Assembly: GCA_038501785.1 (NCBI GenBank) | Contig: JBAMJR010000170.1 | Span: 6,832,501-6,896,500 of the forward strand | Direction: 5' to 3' | From: Myoxocephalus aenaeus | Taxonomy: Eukaryota > Chordata > Actinopteri > Perciformes > Cottidae | Length of the DNA: 64,000 bases | Shown: in pieces, positions 20,741 to 33,400 of the stretch | Numbering within the stretch: the stretch's first letter is position 1 | Layout of the letters: each line of letters starts with the position of its first letter | Program-made: the position numbers and the translations under genes | Notes under the pieces: model-generated | Seen by the model: only the letters and a program-made list of their open reading frames with translations | What the model was told of the DNA's origin: nothing | The model's database searches: none

Positions 20741-21809
20741 TTTAGCGGCGTTCCGTCGGCGTGTTTTTGTTAAGCCGCTAAAGAGCTGCGACACATTGAG
20801 TCTTCTCACGCGAATGACCGTTCTTTTCCTTTTTCTTCGTTTTATTTTGTGCAGCAAAAAACACTAACATTATACACACAAACTAATAAACGATCATACG
20901 GTCATACGGACATGCGGTCATACGGTAAAAGAACTGTGTGCTCTCATGCCTAATGCAACTCTTGCTTACACCTGCTGCCATCATGACGTCATTATATCCC
21001 TTGGCTCGAGCGTCCATTGTTAATATAAACATCTTTCAATATATTTTATATGTAGTTCCTAAACTGCGAGCCTAATTCTGAAATTATAAACACTCTTGAA
21101 ATATTAATTAAACAAAAAACATACTTGTGGCTCTTACATACACAAAAGAATAGAATACAACTAACTGGAATGAAATATATTTACAGCCACAAAGTGTATT
21201 CGTTAGTTACGCAAATTAAATGTAAACAATAGGTAGTGCAAAATGCAAAGTGCAAAGTATGTATAGTGATGAATTAATCCACAGAGGATCTAGCAAGCGG
21301 TGACTTGTTGTAAAGTCGTATTGCCATAGGCAGGAATGTTTTCCTGTAACGGTCCTTGTTGCAGCGGAGCGTGAGGAATCTCTTGGAGAAAGTGCTCCGC
21401 TGACCCTGCAGACAACTGTTAGGCTTTACAAGTGATCGCCGATCAATAACATATGGCCGTTTAGTCAGTGGTTTGACATGCGCGCAATATTGAACATTGA
21501 CTTCAGAAATGGTCAGAGTTCATATATACCGAATTTTTGTTTTGTTTTTAAATGTTATATTAAATATTGTCATTTTCAAATCTTTAATGGAAGCGTTTTT
21601 GATTTTAAAAAAACTGCCGTGGCATGTCCAGAGAGCCACAGCAGGTGCGGCTCGCGGCTCCCGGCAGGTCCCGAAATGCCGCGGCATGTCCAGAGAGCCG
21701 CGGCATGTCCAGAGATACCACAGCAGGCGCGGCATGTGCCGGTACCGGCGCGGCATCTGCCGGTACCGGCGCGACATCTGCCGGTGCCGCGATTTGAGCT
21801 TGCTCCTAC
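19441..21809. mobile_element. Foldback-like element with GC-rich, internally repetitive inverted arms
   Basis: The left arm (19441-19700) and right arm (about 21617-21809) are inverted copies: CTCAAATCGTGGCACCGGCA on the left, CTCAAATCGCGGCACCGGCA read inward from the right. Both arms hold reiterated modules such as TCTCTGGACATGCCGCGG, GGTACCGGCACATGCCGCGC and GACCTGCCGGGAGCCGCGAG. The ~1.9-kb interior is AT-rich and non-coding with a TA microsatellite. Long inverted arms built of short repeats suggest a foldback-type or other non-autonomous DNA element. No clear target duplication was found, and no transposase. Confidence 0.6.
20682..20739. repeat. (TA)n microsatellite
   Basis: About 58 bases of uninterrupted TA. 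The Tyr-Ile frames at 20486-20867 are produced by it. Confidence 0.95.
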
Positions 21810-21843
21810 TGTATACATTAATCCTGACCTTACGGTCACCATA

Positions 21844-21905
21844 AGTACTTTATTACGTAACAGCAGGTAGTACTTTATTACGTAACAGCAGGTAGTACTT
21901 TATTA
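21844..21905. repeat. 25-bp tandem repeat, ~2.5 copies
   Basis: Units starting AGTACTTTATTACGTAACAG at 21844 and 21869 and a partial one at 21894, apparently identical. Confidence 0.9.
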
Positions 21906-23605
21906 TTTAACTTTAAAATTATTAGCATTAACACAAAAGACTCACTGGCTGTCAGCATCCTCAGGTAAGAGGATGTGCGTGCTACTAAGGCAGCTGCTGC
22001 GTAACCCCACCCAATGCAAGCAGTGATAGTATGCACTAATGGCTTGTATACCAGTTCACCTTGGTAAGAATATAAAATACAACTAAGTATATAAAATTGC
22101 CATTACATTATACAATTTCCAAGTTTGTTTGGATGCAAATGAACATAATTGCACTCATTTTGTCAAAATACTTGCATGTCCCTTTAGAGCAGCTGGTGAG
22201 TGAGTAGATATTCTGCAGGACCCAAAATGAAGCTGCTCTGACAAGTAAAACAAGGTATGTAAACTGTGTGGCTTTTCATCTCATCCTTTCGGCTATCCAT
22301 TCAGATGTGAGATTTTACTCAGGCTCCACACCTACTCAGTAGCATTAACAAATACTGGGTTCGATGTCAGACCCAACAGTCATTAAAACATCTTTGAAAC
22401 AATTTATTTTCATTAAAGTTGAGTATTTTGTTGCAATGCATGTTTGAAAAATATATGTTGAAACATTCTAAATTCCTTGAATCTTTATATTTCGTCTTTA
22501 TTTGACAACAAATATGTTGATCAGTACAAAGGAGCTCGGACATCTGGGCCCTATTTCTCGTACCTGGCTCAACAAAGTCGAGCAAATGTCCTATTATCCA
22601 CCTTAAATTAGCAAGATGATTGACGTCAGGCTAACTCTGTTTCTCCACGGAAGATCCGTGCTGAAACGGTCTCGTTAATTCTAACCAGACGTCAGTCATC
22701 TGGATAAATGTGCGTGCCTGTTCCTCTTCGGAAGGGATAATAATCGAGCACTGACACCACGATGTTCTAACAGTACAATGGCAAATAAACTCAGAGGAAC
22801 CCTTTTTTTTTCTCTCCGCTGAGAAGCAGGAGATGATCATGAACGCAAATGAGGAATTCATTACCTTAATCATTCACAGCAAACGTGTTGCGAATATTCC
22901 AACGATTTTGCAACGTCGTTGGTGTTAACACCGCCCCCGCTAAGCGACACAAGCGTCGCCAATACAAGTTAAATGCGTCAGTGTTGGGAAAATGTATCGG
23001 CTAATTTTAAGTGCTTCATTACCCAAATCAATCAGATTATTCTTATTTAAATGTGCCTGCTGTACTATATATGTGTACTGTATATACATGTATGTGTAGA
23101 TTACCATATAATTAGGAGTTTGAATATGTGTATGGGCGGATCAGTATGTATGTATTATTCATAATCAGAAATTCAATCAATTGAAGCAGTGAAAATAACT
23201 TGTGTATGATTGTATTCTCATCATGAGTCCATCTTAATCATGTTCTACAATATGTATGTTGTACTAATAACACTGTCATATAATTATGAGTGCTTTCAAC
23301 ACATCCATAAGTTTCTTAAGCTCTAAATAAACTTAAGAACAATGCGGCATGCAGCGGGTGATAGTCTATAGCAGGGGTAAATATATTTTTTTACATTCAT
23401 AACATATTTTCATCATAAAAAAGGCAACCAGCAGTTTCTGTACATTTTTATAATTGTTTTTTACAGTGCAAATATATTTTATTTTTTTAAATAACTTATT
23501 GAAACTGCACCAAACCAACAAATGCAATTCCTGAATACATTTGTACTTTATTCTATTTCTTGCCAGACACCTGGTAGCTGTAATGGAAGTTTTTCCCATT
23601 AGATC
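21906..23605. other. No recognisable gene
   Basis: AT-rich sequence with only short frames (72, 80 and 77 codons, all minus strand). 22545-22960 begins GGGCCCTATTTCTCGTACCT, which resembles ends of PIF/Harbinger-type MITEs in fish, but a matching inverted end was not established. Confidence 0.4.
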
Positions 23606-24002
23606 TGTTAAGAAGGAATGATGTCTCTCTTAATCAAAGTTGTCTTAAGTCCGTTTATTCCTGCAGGAAGGAAAAGTCTGTCACTGGTCATAGCAGCCTG
23701 TGACACAAGATTAAAAAAAAGCACAGTCATCAGGCCCCTTTTAACACAATCAGGTCTCCGCCCCCAAACCCCCATGGAGGAAAACAGGGTGGCTTAGTCT
23801 GTTCGAGACCCGTGAACACCCCCGCTTCCCGTAGCCAGAGCAGGAAAAGATCTCCCTTTGAACTGGGAAGTCAGCCTCTTTTACGACCCCCCATATTCAA
23901 ATGAAGGACAATCAACAGTCCTTTGATCCCAGCCCCCATCAATTTGGTCTTCATCTCTGAGGGTCATTTAAGGTTCGATTCGGGCCCTCTTGTCCTCTAA
24001 CA
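23606..24002 (-). mobile_element. Candidate solo LTR
   Basis: On the minus strand this 397-bp stretch begins TGTTAGAGGACAAGAGGG and ends CCTTCTTAACA (TG..CA). It carries an AATAAA signal in CAGGAATAAACGGAC about 50 bases from its 3' end. Layout and GC-rich middle fit a retroviral-type LTR. Flanking bases do not form an obvious duplication, and no second LTR is present, so this is inference from structure. Confidence 0.45.
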
Positions 24003-24061
24003 TGACAACACTATATTTTACCATTACATAGCGCTTCTGCTCACACAGCTGAGCACATTGG

Positions 24062-24182
24062 CCCTGATCGAGGTCACAGAAACCCTGATCGAGGTCACAG
24101 AGAAACCCTGATCCAGGTCACAGTGGAAACCCTGATCCAGGTCACAGTGGAAACCCTGATCCAGGTCACAGTGGAAACCCTG
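24062..24182. repeat. 24-bp minisatellite inside hAT coding sequence
   Basis: About five copies of AACCCTGATCCAGGTCACAG plus TGGA; the first two are slightly diverged. On the minus strand it is in frame and encodes an eight-residue repeat (VSTVTWIR), so the array grew without shifting the frame. Confidence 0.85.
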
Positions 24183-24280
24183 AGTACAGCTCCACGATAG
24201 GCATCACTAAGCCTGGACCTGTACTTGCATTTATTAAAGTTCATAGTTGAGAAAGGTTTCTCACAGATATGTGCTTCCAA
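24095..24280 (-). pseudogene. hAT transposase C-terminal fragment
   Basis: The frame contains HICEKPFSTMNFNKCKYRSR then LSDAYRGAVLRVSTVT, the end of the dimerisation region of GTF2IRD2/ZBED-type hAT transposases. It then runs into the VSTVTWIR repeats. The upstream catalytic core is absent. Non-functional. Confidence 0.65.
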
Positions 24281-24930
24281 AAAGGCACATAACCCGACTG
24301 ATCACTTTTGTCTGCTCAGGGATGGATGGAGCAGTTCTCTCATAAATGGTCCGTCATGTCTGGTTTTCCTTGTGACTCTCTGAATTTAGCTTTTAGATCA
24401 CTGTTGCACTGCAAGTCAATAAGTTCCATTTGCAACATACTCGGGACTGAGAAATGACTTCATACTACAGATCAAGCTTCATGGGGTGTGTGCACATGAA
24501 ACATTAATATTACAACAGTTTTTGTTTTCAAACTAAATATTTACTATATATTTGAGTCAAAATATGTTCTATAGAAAAACGAACTATTTACAATGTTTAC
24601 ACAATGTGCATGTTTCAGTTTCGTTTTTTTTTCAAGAACAGTTTTCAGAACAAGAACAACATATGTACTCTGTATCTATGTGTGTACTATGTACTCTGTA
24701 TTTATGTATGTATGTGTGTACTGTGTACTCTTTACCAGCGCATGGTTGTGTGTCGAGTAGCGCAGAGTAAAACTGAACAGCTGAGCGGAGCAGAGCTGTT
24801 GTCTCTCTGTGGACAGTGTTGATTTTGTTAGTACACTGCAAGTTTTGTCTGAATAAAAACCAGTGTATCTTTGCAGCGTATGAAGGTGGGTAGGTGGGTA
24901 GGTTCAATACGGCTCGAGAAGCTCTCGTAA

Positions 24931-25261
24931 ATAAGTGATTCCTTGTTGGCAGAATCTACAGCGCCACGTACAGGAAGTCATCATGATGTGAGAACGGATC
25001 TTGGCGATCTGGAAGAACTCTCTCCCTATAAAACTAATATAATTAATATCGCTCCATCAATGAGGAAGGGAGCTGCCTTTTTTGTCCGGTGGGAGTGGCC
25101 AGCTTATCCAGTGAATTTCAGTAAGCCTGCCCGGGAGCAGGTTTACATTTTTGGCTGTGTTGCTATGTTGATTTTTCTAAACTTGCTTCGAGGAACCAAC
25201 AAGCCTGACCTACGTCATCTTATCCTGACAATTAGCCCGCTAACTCAGTAAGCCAGCTACG
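24931..25261. other. No recognisable gene
   Basis: A 102-codon frame at 24943-25251 has no features I recognise; the surrounding sequence is repeat-derived. Confidence 0.35.
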
Positions 25262-25390
25262 AAGAATAGTGCCCAGGAGGGAGCTTGGAGTTGAGCCGCT
25301 GCTCCTTTGTGTCAAAAGGAGTCAGCTGAGGTGACTGCTGCCACCGCAACCCGACCCCGGATAAGCGGCTGATAATGGATGGGATGGAGT
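25262..25390 (+). mobile_element. RTE/Rex3-like LINE 3' end with internal deletion
   Basis: LGVEPLLLCVKRSQLR is followed directly by LLPPQPDPG and the 3' terminus CCCGGATAAGCGGCTGATAA. In the longer copy at 40442-40963 about 100 residues lie between these two phrases, so this copy carries a deletion of roughly 300 bases. It ends in degenerate ATGGATGGGA repeats. Confidence 0.65.
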
Positions 25391-25766
25391 ACAAAGATCC
25401 AAGATGTTGTTGACTGTAAAATTACCTGAATTAGTGACATTGCCATATATGAGCATTAAATAACTGTATTCTGATTATATAAAGCTATACAAAAAAGAAG
25501 GTTGAAACTATTACATCTACAGAGTAAAACAAATGTTAAATAATCATAAGTCACCTTGCACCGTTAAAATTCATAAAATATATTGCCATTATCAGCCAGG
25601 AGTAACAACACAGTCACAGAGAAGCAGTCCCTTTGTATTTACCCAGATTTGCATCCCCCTCTATCTTACTAGCGCCAACTTTTATCCTATCCTGTGGTGT
25701 CTGTGAAAAACATAATGAAAGCACGAATGTACACATGACATGACAGATAAGCAAATATAGACAGTG
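25391..25766. other. No recognisable gene
   Basis: AT-rich and non-coding. Confidence 0.4.
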
Positions 25767-25790
25767 CCCCCCCCCCCCCCCCCCCCCCCC
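25767..25790. repeat. Poly-C run of 24
   Basis: Exactly 24 C. Another run of exactly 24 C lies at 63737-63760. Confidence 0.95.
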
Positions 25791-26030
25791 GCCGGGAACA
25801 TTTTTATTTTTTATTATAAACTTAAATTCCTCAATTGCTCAAATCATTCAATAGAACATTTGAATAACACACTTAAGAGAATCAATGCACACAATTCTGC
25901 ACAACACAGTATAAGTTACAACATAACTGACAGCCCACTAATTGCATTAGAGTATTGCTCTATAGCCTACAGTGGATCCCCCTGTTCCCCCCCTTGTCCG
26001 TTCCATTTGGGAGACAGAGGTGAACTATTC

Positions 26031-26690
26031 CCCCGCGGGTCCGTGTACGTTTTGTCCGTTTGTTTTTTCGTTCATTCGAATATACGGAAATACCATAGTT
26101 TCTTCGTTTTCTGTTTCAAACCAAAAACGGGAAAACGGAAAACCACTTCCGTTTCTCGTTTCTGGCGTCTGAATCCAAAAAACGACAAAACGAGAAAATC
26201 AAACTCGGAATACGAGCCGATTCTTTTCATGTCAAAATAAAAGCCTTTACAAAATATTCTTATTTACAGTCTTCTATGATGCAAACACGTAGAAAGGTAA
26301 CGTTAGAAGAACATTAATGTTAGAAGAACATTAATTAATCAATATAAATAAATAAACCTGGATATGTTAGCAACAGTTGTGACTACAGGCAGTTTAATGT
26401 GCATGTATATATTACGTACACAGCACGAATCAACTTTTCAATTAATCCTTGCATTGTTTAATGCAACACAGTTCGTCATATAGTTTAATGAAAGTAATGT
26501 GTGTGTGTAGAGTTGTTGCATTTAGCATCATATCTATATTTCCACCTCATTGTGCCGTTTCTTGAGTGAACACAGAACAGAGCCTCTATGAGGAGACCAG
26601 AGTGCAAGGTTCACCTTTCTACCAGTAGATGGCAGTATAAGTGTATTTCATGTATTTACTTGTTATATTGTAGGTCACTAACACATGTAC
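26031..26690 (+). repeat. Unnamed ~650-bp dispersed repeat, copy 1 (inverted copy at 39286-40072)
   Basis: TCCGTGTACGTTTTGT, then TTTTTTCGTTCATTCGAATA, AGCCGATTCTTTTCATGTCA, AAACCTGGATATGTTAGCAA and CTCATTGTGCCGTTTCTTGA all recur in reverse complement at 39.4-40.1 kb. The second copy has a ~120-base local duplication near 39290-39410 and a CA expansion at 39564. There is no coding; the 158-codon frame at 25764-26240 is an accident of the poly-C and this repeat. Family unknown. Confidence 0.75.
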
Positions 26691-27750
26691 ATCAGCAGCT
26701 CATGACCTTGTTTAGCTCAGAGCAGCAGCTCACATGTACTTCTATCTGATCCAGTGACATCTGCACACTTCTAGATTAGCAAAGAAAGACAATCTTTGGT
26801 ATTTTCTAATTCTGTATGTCAAGCACAAGTTAAATACTCCCCTAAAAGCGTAGAAACCTTCAGAATGAGTGGTGGCATTGCGATTACATTCCTGTATTTG
26901 ACTTGTATTGCTGTATCTCAATTCTTCTGATTTTTCTGTCTGCAGTTAATCTGCTCGCATGATTTACATCATCAAAGTTTTGATTTACAAGAGCTGTTCC
27001 AAATCACAGCACTCGTCTGTCCACAAATGATTGTCATCAGTGAAGTGTCCAGAGAGAGGACTGACTCCATTCTCAGTTTGAGTTGTCATAAAAACTATTG
27101 TTGAGGTATTCGCCTTAGAAGGCAGATTTGAAAGTCTTTTGGGGGATATTAACTTTTGACATTTTGTCTTTTCTTTTACTTATTTTGACTTTATCCATTT
27201 CTATAAACCTTTGTTCTTCTTATTGCAAAACAATAAATAAAACTGGTCTGTGTTTTGTACATTCCGACCAAAGTCCAGTCTTACTCGTCTCAGAGTGCCT
27301 TTGTAGTCTCGTAAAGGTAAGAGAGATCTTCCCCTGGATAGGCTGACAGTTCTATAGTGTACTCTGGCTAAATGTGACCTTTGACCTTTTGTGATGATAG
27401 GTCAAATTAATCAAATTTACAACAAAAGAGGAAACTAATATTGTATTTCAAGATGATGTCTCTCTGTCACTAGAGATAACCCGTTGAAACATTCTCCCAC
27501 AAAAATGAAATTCCAATGTCACTAAACTGCAATCTCTACTACATTTCAGGGATATGTTTTTTTCTCAGATTACAGTCACAGTTTTCAACAGTTTTAAACA
27601 GCCCCCCTCCCAAAGCAGGCTTCTGCATACCAGTGTTATTGGATGGGAACTTCATTTTCATGAGCCAGTGCCATGCTGGTTTGTCCAACATGCTAAAGAG
27701 CTGGTCATCTGTTGCATTGGATCCCAACCCAAGTCCAGCCTGACGGTCTG
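26691..27750. other. No recognisable gene
   Basis: AT-rich; frames up to 136 codons (27554-27964) lead into the LINE remnant but have no recognised domain before 27890. Confidence 0.4.
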
Positions 27751-27889
27751 CATTCCCCCTACAGCTCCAGAGATCACTCTGAGGGGTCATGAGACAGGTA
27801 GCAAAGAAGTAAATATAACCAATTCATCTGGTTTGTGCTCTTGTAAGTCATTTAGTCAAACTTTTTGTATCTCAATGGCATTTGGACCA

Positions 27890-28400
27890 CAGCATTTGAC
27901 CAACATTAGCCTAGATCATAGGAAACCTTCAGGGCCTGATTGTATAGAGACCCTTACTTTTTGAAATTGGCTGCTGATTTTGTTGCAGAGCCACTTGCAT
28001 ATATGTTTAATCTGACAATGAAAAATAATGAAATACCAATGAAATGGAAATCTGCCTTTGTTATCCCACAGTTCTCCCAGGAGTTCTTGTACATCAATGC
28101 CATTGTATCAACCTACCAGTCAGGCTTTAGGAAAAACACATAGCACTATTACAGCTGCACTGAAAGCGGTAAATTACATTTGTGTTGCTCTTGACAAGAA
28201 GCAACACTGTGCGACACTGTTTATTGATCTGTCCAAAGCATTTGACACATGATGTTTTAAGGCTGAGGCGCCTCAACTCAGGACTCTCAGAGCAAGCAGT
28301 CGCTTGGTTCATGAGCTACCTTGAGAATAGGTCTCAGTGCATCAGATATGAGGGAGTAGTGTGTAGCACGCCAGGGAATTACATTTACGTTGAGATCGGT
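27890..28400 (+). pseudogene. LINE reverse transcriptase remnant (L2/CR1-type), several frameshifts
   Basis: HRKPSGPDCIETLTF then KLAADFVAEPLAYMFNLTMK, then STYQSGFRKNT, LDKKQHCATLFIDLSKAFDT and FMSYLENRSQCIRYEGV appear in order but in three different frames. LFIDLSKAFDT is the RT catalytic region A of jockey/L2/CR1-type LINEs. A segment between IPQ and EFLYINA is missing, and the FxDD box is not reached, because similarity ends near 28375 where a DNA-transposon-like segment begins. Not functional. Confidence 0.7.
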
Positions 28401-28461
28401 CGACCAATGACAGTTCTCTCTACAGTCAGAGCTTGCGCAAGAAGGTGGAACGTGAGGGAGA

Positions 28462-28674
28462 TACCATTTCCAAAACTTATAAGGGGGTAATAACTATTTT
28501 CCCGGATGTAGCAAAATCCCGGACGTACCATTTCCAAAACTTGTAAGGGGGTAATAACTATTTTCCCCGACGTAGCAAAATCCCGGACGTTTTTGGAATC
28601 CCTGCCGGATGCTTTTTTTAGGTCTCGAAAATAGGACATGTCCGGGAAAAAGAGGACGTCTGGTCACCCTAACT
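28462..28674. mobile_element. End of a DNA transposon with an internal ~62-bp tandem duplication
   Basis: ACCATTTCCAAAACTT...AATCCCGGACGT occurs twice (about 28462-28525 and 28527-28590). The right terminus GACGTCTGGTCACCCTAAC at about 28655-28674 reads inward as GTTAGGGTGACCAGACGTCC, which resembles the ends of short non-autonomous DNA transposons in fish. The other end was not found. Confidence 0.45.
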
Positions 28675-29864
<1,190 letters not shown>

Positions 29865-30100
29865 TGTCGAAATGAGTGAGGAGTCCTTACTTTAAATCCA
29901 AGCCGGTTGTTTATTTTGTAAACTTGTAGATAAACATAAGAACCTGAATACAACCGAGTATATCAGACTAACATTTTAACTTGACGGGAGGTGCGCGCAC
30001 TGAACCCGAACCCCACTGCGCATGTGCACTTTTCCCGAGTACGGTGTCCCGTAGTGTGCATACAGAGCGCGAACATAATCATTCACCAGAATGATCTACA
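29865..30100 (-). repeat. 3' LTR of the gypsy element
   Basis: 236 bp, identical by eye to 34595-34830. The polypurine tract is at 30101-30112. Confidence 0.93.
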
Positions 30101-30414
30101 TCCCCTTTCTTTAGTTCGTGCCTTCCATAGAGAACAAATGGAAGGCTGGGCATTAACTAACAAAATAATAACATAGCTGTTGTTTTTAACTTTGCGACAT
30201 TGTTATATAGAATAGAAATTAGTAACAGTTTCAAACAACCATCTTTAAATATCCTTGAACGGTAATTAACCAACTTATACATTCATATTGCAAGACATTC
30301 CAACATTCATCGCACTTCAACTAGACATACGTCCCATAGAGTACAGGGCGGATTCAGCTCTTTTTTTTTTCTTTTTTTTTTTTTAAAGGTCCTCAGCTTA
30401 TAATCACTCAATGT

Positions 30415-33400
30415 TCATTGTTCATACTTTGGGTTTGGCCTGCAAATGCGACCTGAGCGCGTCACATATAGTGAGTTACCCAGTGTGACCTCTGTAGGAG
30501 AGTGAGCTGCAGGCCTCCGCTGCTCACTGGTGGATCGCTGAGGTGTTGCCGGAGTCAGTTGAGATGTCTGCGGCGTGGAGGGGAGACTGTCCGGTACAGC
30601 TGGGTCGGCATATTGACGATCGAGGTCTGCAGGGTCGACCTGTCCCGGTGGTGGCTCAGCGACCGGAAGGATATGGCGGCGATTTCTCCTGTAGGTCCCT
30701 CCAGCGGACTCGATGATGTAGGAGCGTGGTTCCTTGCACCGCCCTTTCACAGTGCCCAGACGGTCGTGTCCCTTGGTAGTCCGCATCCTGACGACTTGTC
30801 CCTCTGCGAGTGGCTGTAGTGGGCGGCTTGACGCATCATAATATCGCTTTTGGGTGAGTCTTTTATTCTGGAGTTGGGCAGTAACCTGCTTAGTGATTTT
30901 TGGGGCTGGCTCTAACAGTCTGGTGCTGACAGGAAGAGCTGAGCGCGTCTGTCGTGACATCAGACGTTCTGCGGGTGAGCCCAATGATTGGTCGCGGGGA
31001 ATATTTCTGATGTTCAGCAGATTGAGGAAGACGTCAGTCCCGTCTCTGTGAGATTTCTCCATCAATTGTTTGGCACTGCGGACTGCCCTTTCTGCCAATC
31101 CGTTCGACTGTGGATACTCCGGGCTGCTGGTGACATGGATAAAGTCCCACTGTATGGCGAAATCTTTGAAACGTTGGCTTGTGTACTGCCTTGCATTGTC
31201 TGTGATGAGGGTGTGAGGCGCACCGTGAACCGAAAAGTGTCTTTTCAGCTTTGTGACCACAGCTGCTGAAGTTGCGTCACGGAGGAGGTCCATTTCATAC
31301 CATCCTGAGTAAGAGTCTACCAGCACCTGGTATTGTTGTCCGTGCCACTCGAACATATCAGCAGCCACTGTGGACCATGGCAAGACTGGAACCGGATGAA
31401 GTTGTAGAGGTTCCTTTTGCTGGTGTGGTCTGGTGCTATTGCAGACGGAGCACGACAGCAGCTCCTCCGCAATGTCATTGTTCATTGTCGGCCAAAAGAC
31501 TGTGCTCCTGGCTCTGCGCTTGGTCGACTCTAAACCTGGGTGACCCCTGTGTATGATGTTAATGTATTCTCGGTGTAGAGAACTTGGAATCACGGTTCTG
31601 TGGCCCTTAATAACTATCCCATCCTCCACTACCAACTCGTCCCTGTGAGGGAAGAATGGACGAATGGAAGGGTGGACGCTGCGTTCTTTGCCAGGCCAAC
31701 CGCGGTGGATGACTGTGCTGAGAGTCTGTAGCACTTGATCCTGTGCCGTGTGGGTCCGGAGCTCCTCCAGTCTGTTAGTCGAGATGTAGCTAACAGACAT
31801 TACCTCAAACGTGTCGTCTGTAGCTGGACTTTGTGAGATGGTTTTGTTTGGAGCTCGTGATAGGGTATCAGCTAGGTACATGTGCTTACCCTTCTTGTAA
31901 ACCAGTGTGATGTCATAGGCTTGTAACTGTAGTAACATCCTTTGCAGTCGGGCAGGAGCAGTGTGGATGGGCTTCTTCAGGATCGTGACAAGGGGTTGGT
32001 GGTCAGTTTCAACGACCGTGGGCTTCCCATACACGTAATCCTTGAATTTGATGCATGCAAACACCACTGCCAAAAGCTCCTTTTCGATTTGAGCATATCG
32101 TGTTTCTGTGTCCGTGAGCGTGCGAGACGCGTAGGCAACTGGCCTCCCATCCTGTAGACATGCAGCACCAAGTCCGTAACATGACGCATCACAGGTCAGT
32201 GTGACTGGTTTTCTTACGTCGTAGTAGGATAGAATCGGCGAACTGGATAAGCATGACTTGAGACGATCGAACGCCTGCTGATGCTGTGGAAACCAACACC
32301 ACGCAGCGTCTTTGTGTGTGAGCTGTCTCAGAGGTGCTGCTATATCGCTGAGGTTTGGGATAAACTTCCCAAGGTAATTCACCATGCCAAGGAATCGCTG
32401 CATGGCTAGGACGTCCTGTGGGACTGGCATGTTTGTGATCGCCACTTTTTTTGCGGGGTCGGCCTTGAGGCCTTCCTTTGTGAATATGTGACCCACATAA
32501 CAGACCTGTTCTAGGCGGAACTTGCACTTGAGAGGGTTTAGCTTAAGGTTTATCTCTCGTGCCCGGTCGAGCACTTTTTTTAGGTTGGCATCGTGTTCTG
32601 CGGTATCACAGCCTCCTATGATGATGTCATCGACTATGATAGCACACGGATATCCTGCAAACAGCTGTTCCATTGAGCGCTGGAACACCTCGCTTGCTGA
32701 GCTTATGCCAAATGGCATGCGGAGGAATCTGTAGCGCCCGAAAGGCGTACTGAATGTGGTCAGCATTGATGACTTGTGGTCGAGCCGTATTTGCCAGAAT
32801 GAGCTCTTTGCATCTAGAACGGAGAACACTGTAGCACCTGACATCTGGGTAGCAACTTCCTCGACGCTGCGCATTGGATAGTGAGGTCTCTTCAGGGCTG
32901 TGTTGAGGTCCTTTGGATTGATGCACAGCCTGATTTCCTGTTTGTCCTTTTTGTGTGCTGCAACCATGGACGAAACCCAGTCTGTAGGTTCAGCAACTGT
33001 GGTTATGACACCTTTGTTCTGCATGCTGTTGAGCTCAGCTTTGACTCGTGCTTGCATTGCCACCGGGATGCGGTGTGCTGGACGAACCACCGGTTGTGCA
33101 GCTGGATCCAGTGTCATGGAGTATGTGATAGGGAGTTCTCCAAGCTCGTCACTGAACACGTCTTTGTATTGTTCATGGACCTGTTTGGTGAATTCAGCAT
33201 TGCTCTCGGTGCTGACCTGATGAACGTGTGGGCTCATTGCGACAAGTCCGAGTCGCACACACGCGCGGAATCCTAATAGTGGCACTACGTCTCTGTCCAC
33301 TATGAAAAAAGGTAGTGTGTGTTGCTGTTCATCTAAACAACAAAGCAGTGTGGCTATGCCTATAGTCTCTATTTTGCTGCCTCCATAAGCCACGAGGTTG

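Larger units (their letters stand above)
24060..24930 (-). mobile_element. hAT remnant (same family as 55506-56414)
   Basis: On the minus strand the sequence matches the element at 55.8-56.4 kb over most of its length: the GTAAACATTGTAAATAGTTT, ATGTTTCATGTGCACACA and AATGGAACTTATTGACTTGC phrases occur in both. The distal 5' end seen at 55506 is missing here. Transposase coding is reduced to two short pieces around 24095-24280 and 24340-24440. Shared AGCGCAGAGTAAAACTGAAC at 24760-24779 links it further to 55925-55945. Confidence 0.65.

Noticed and set aside
23606..24002. Target-site duplication for the solo LTR candidate
   Set aside because: The adjoining bases (AGATC and TGACA) do not match, so no duplication is claimed.
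24062..24182. CRISPR-like regular repeat spacing
   Set aside because: Head-to-tail 24-bp minisatellite without spacers, in a vertebrate genome.
25764..26240. 158-codon frame starting with a proline run
   Set aside because: The start is the poly-C tract and the rest is the dispersed repeat, which is also present inverted at 39-40 kb with different frames.
32881..33276. 131-codon plus-strand gene
   Set aside because: Antisense shadow of the gypsy gag-pol.
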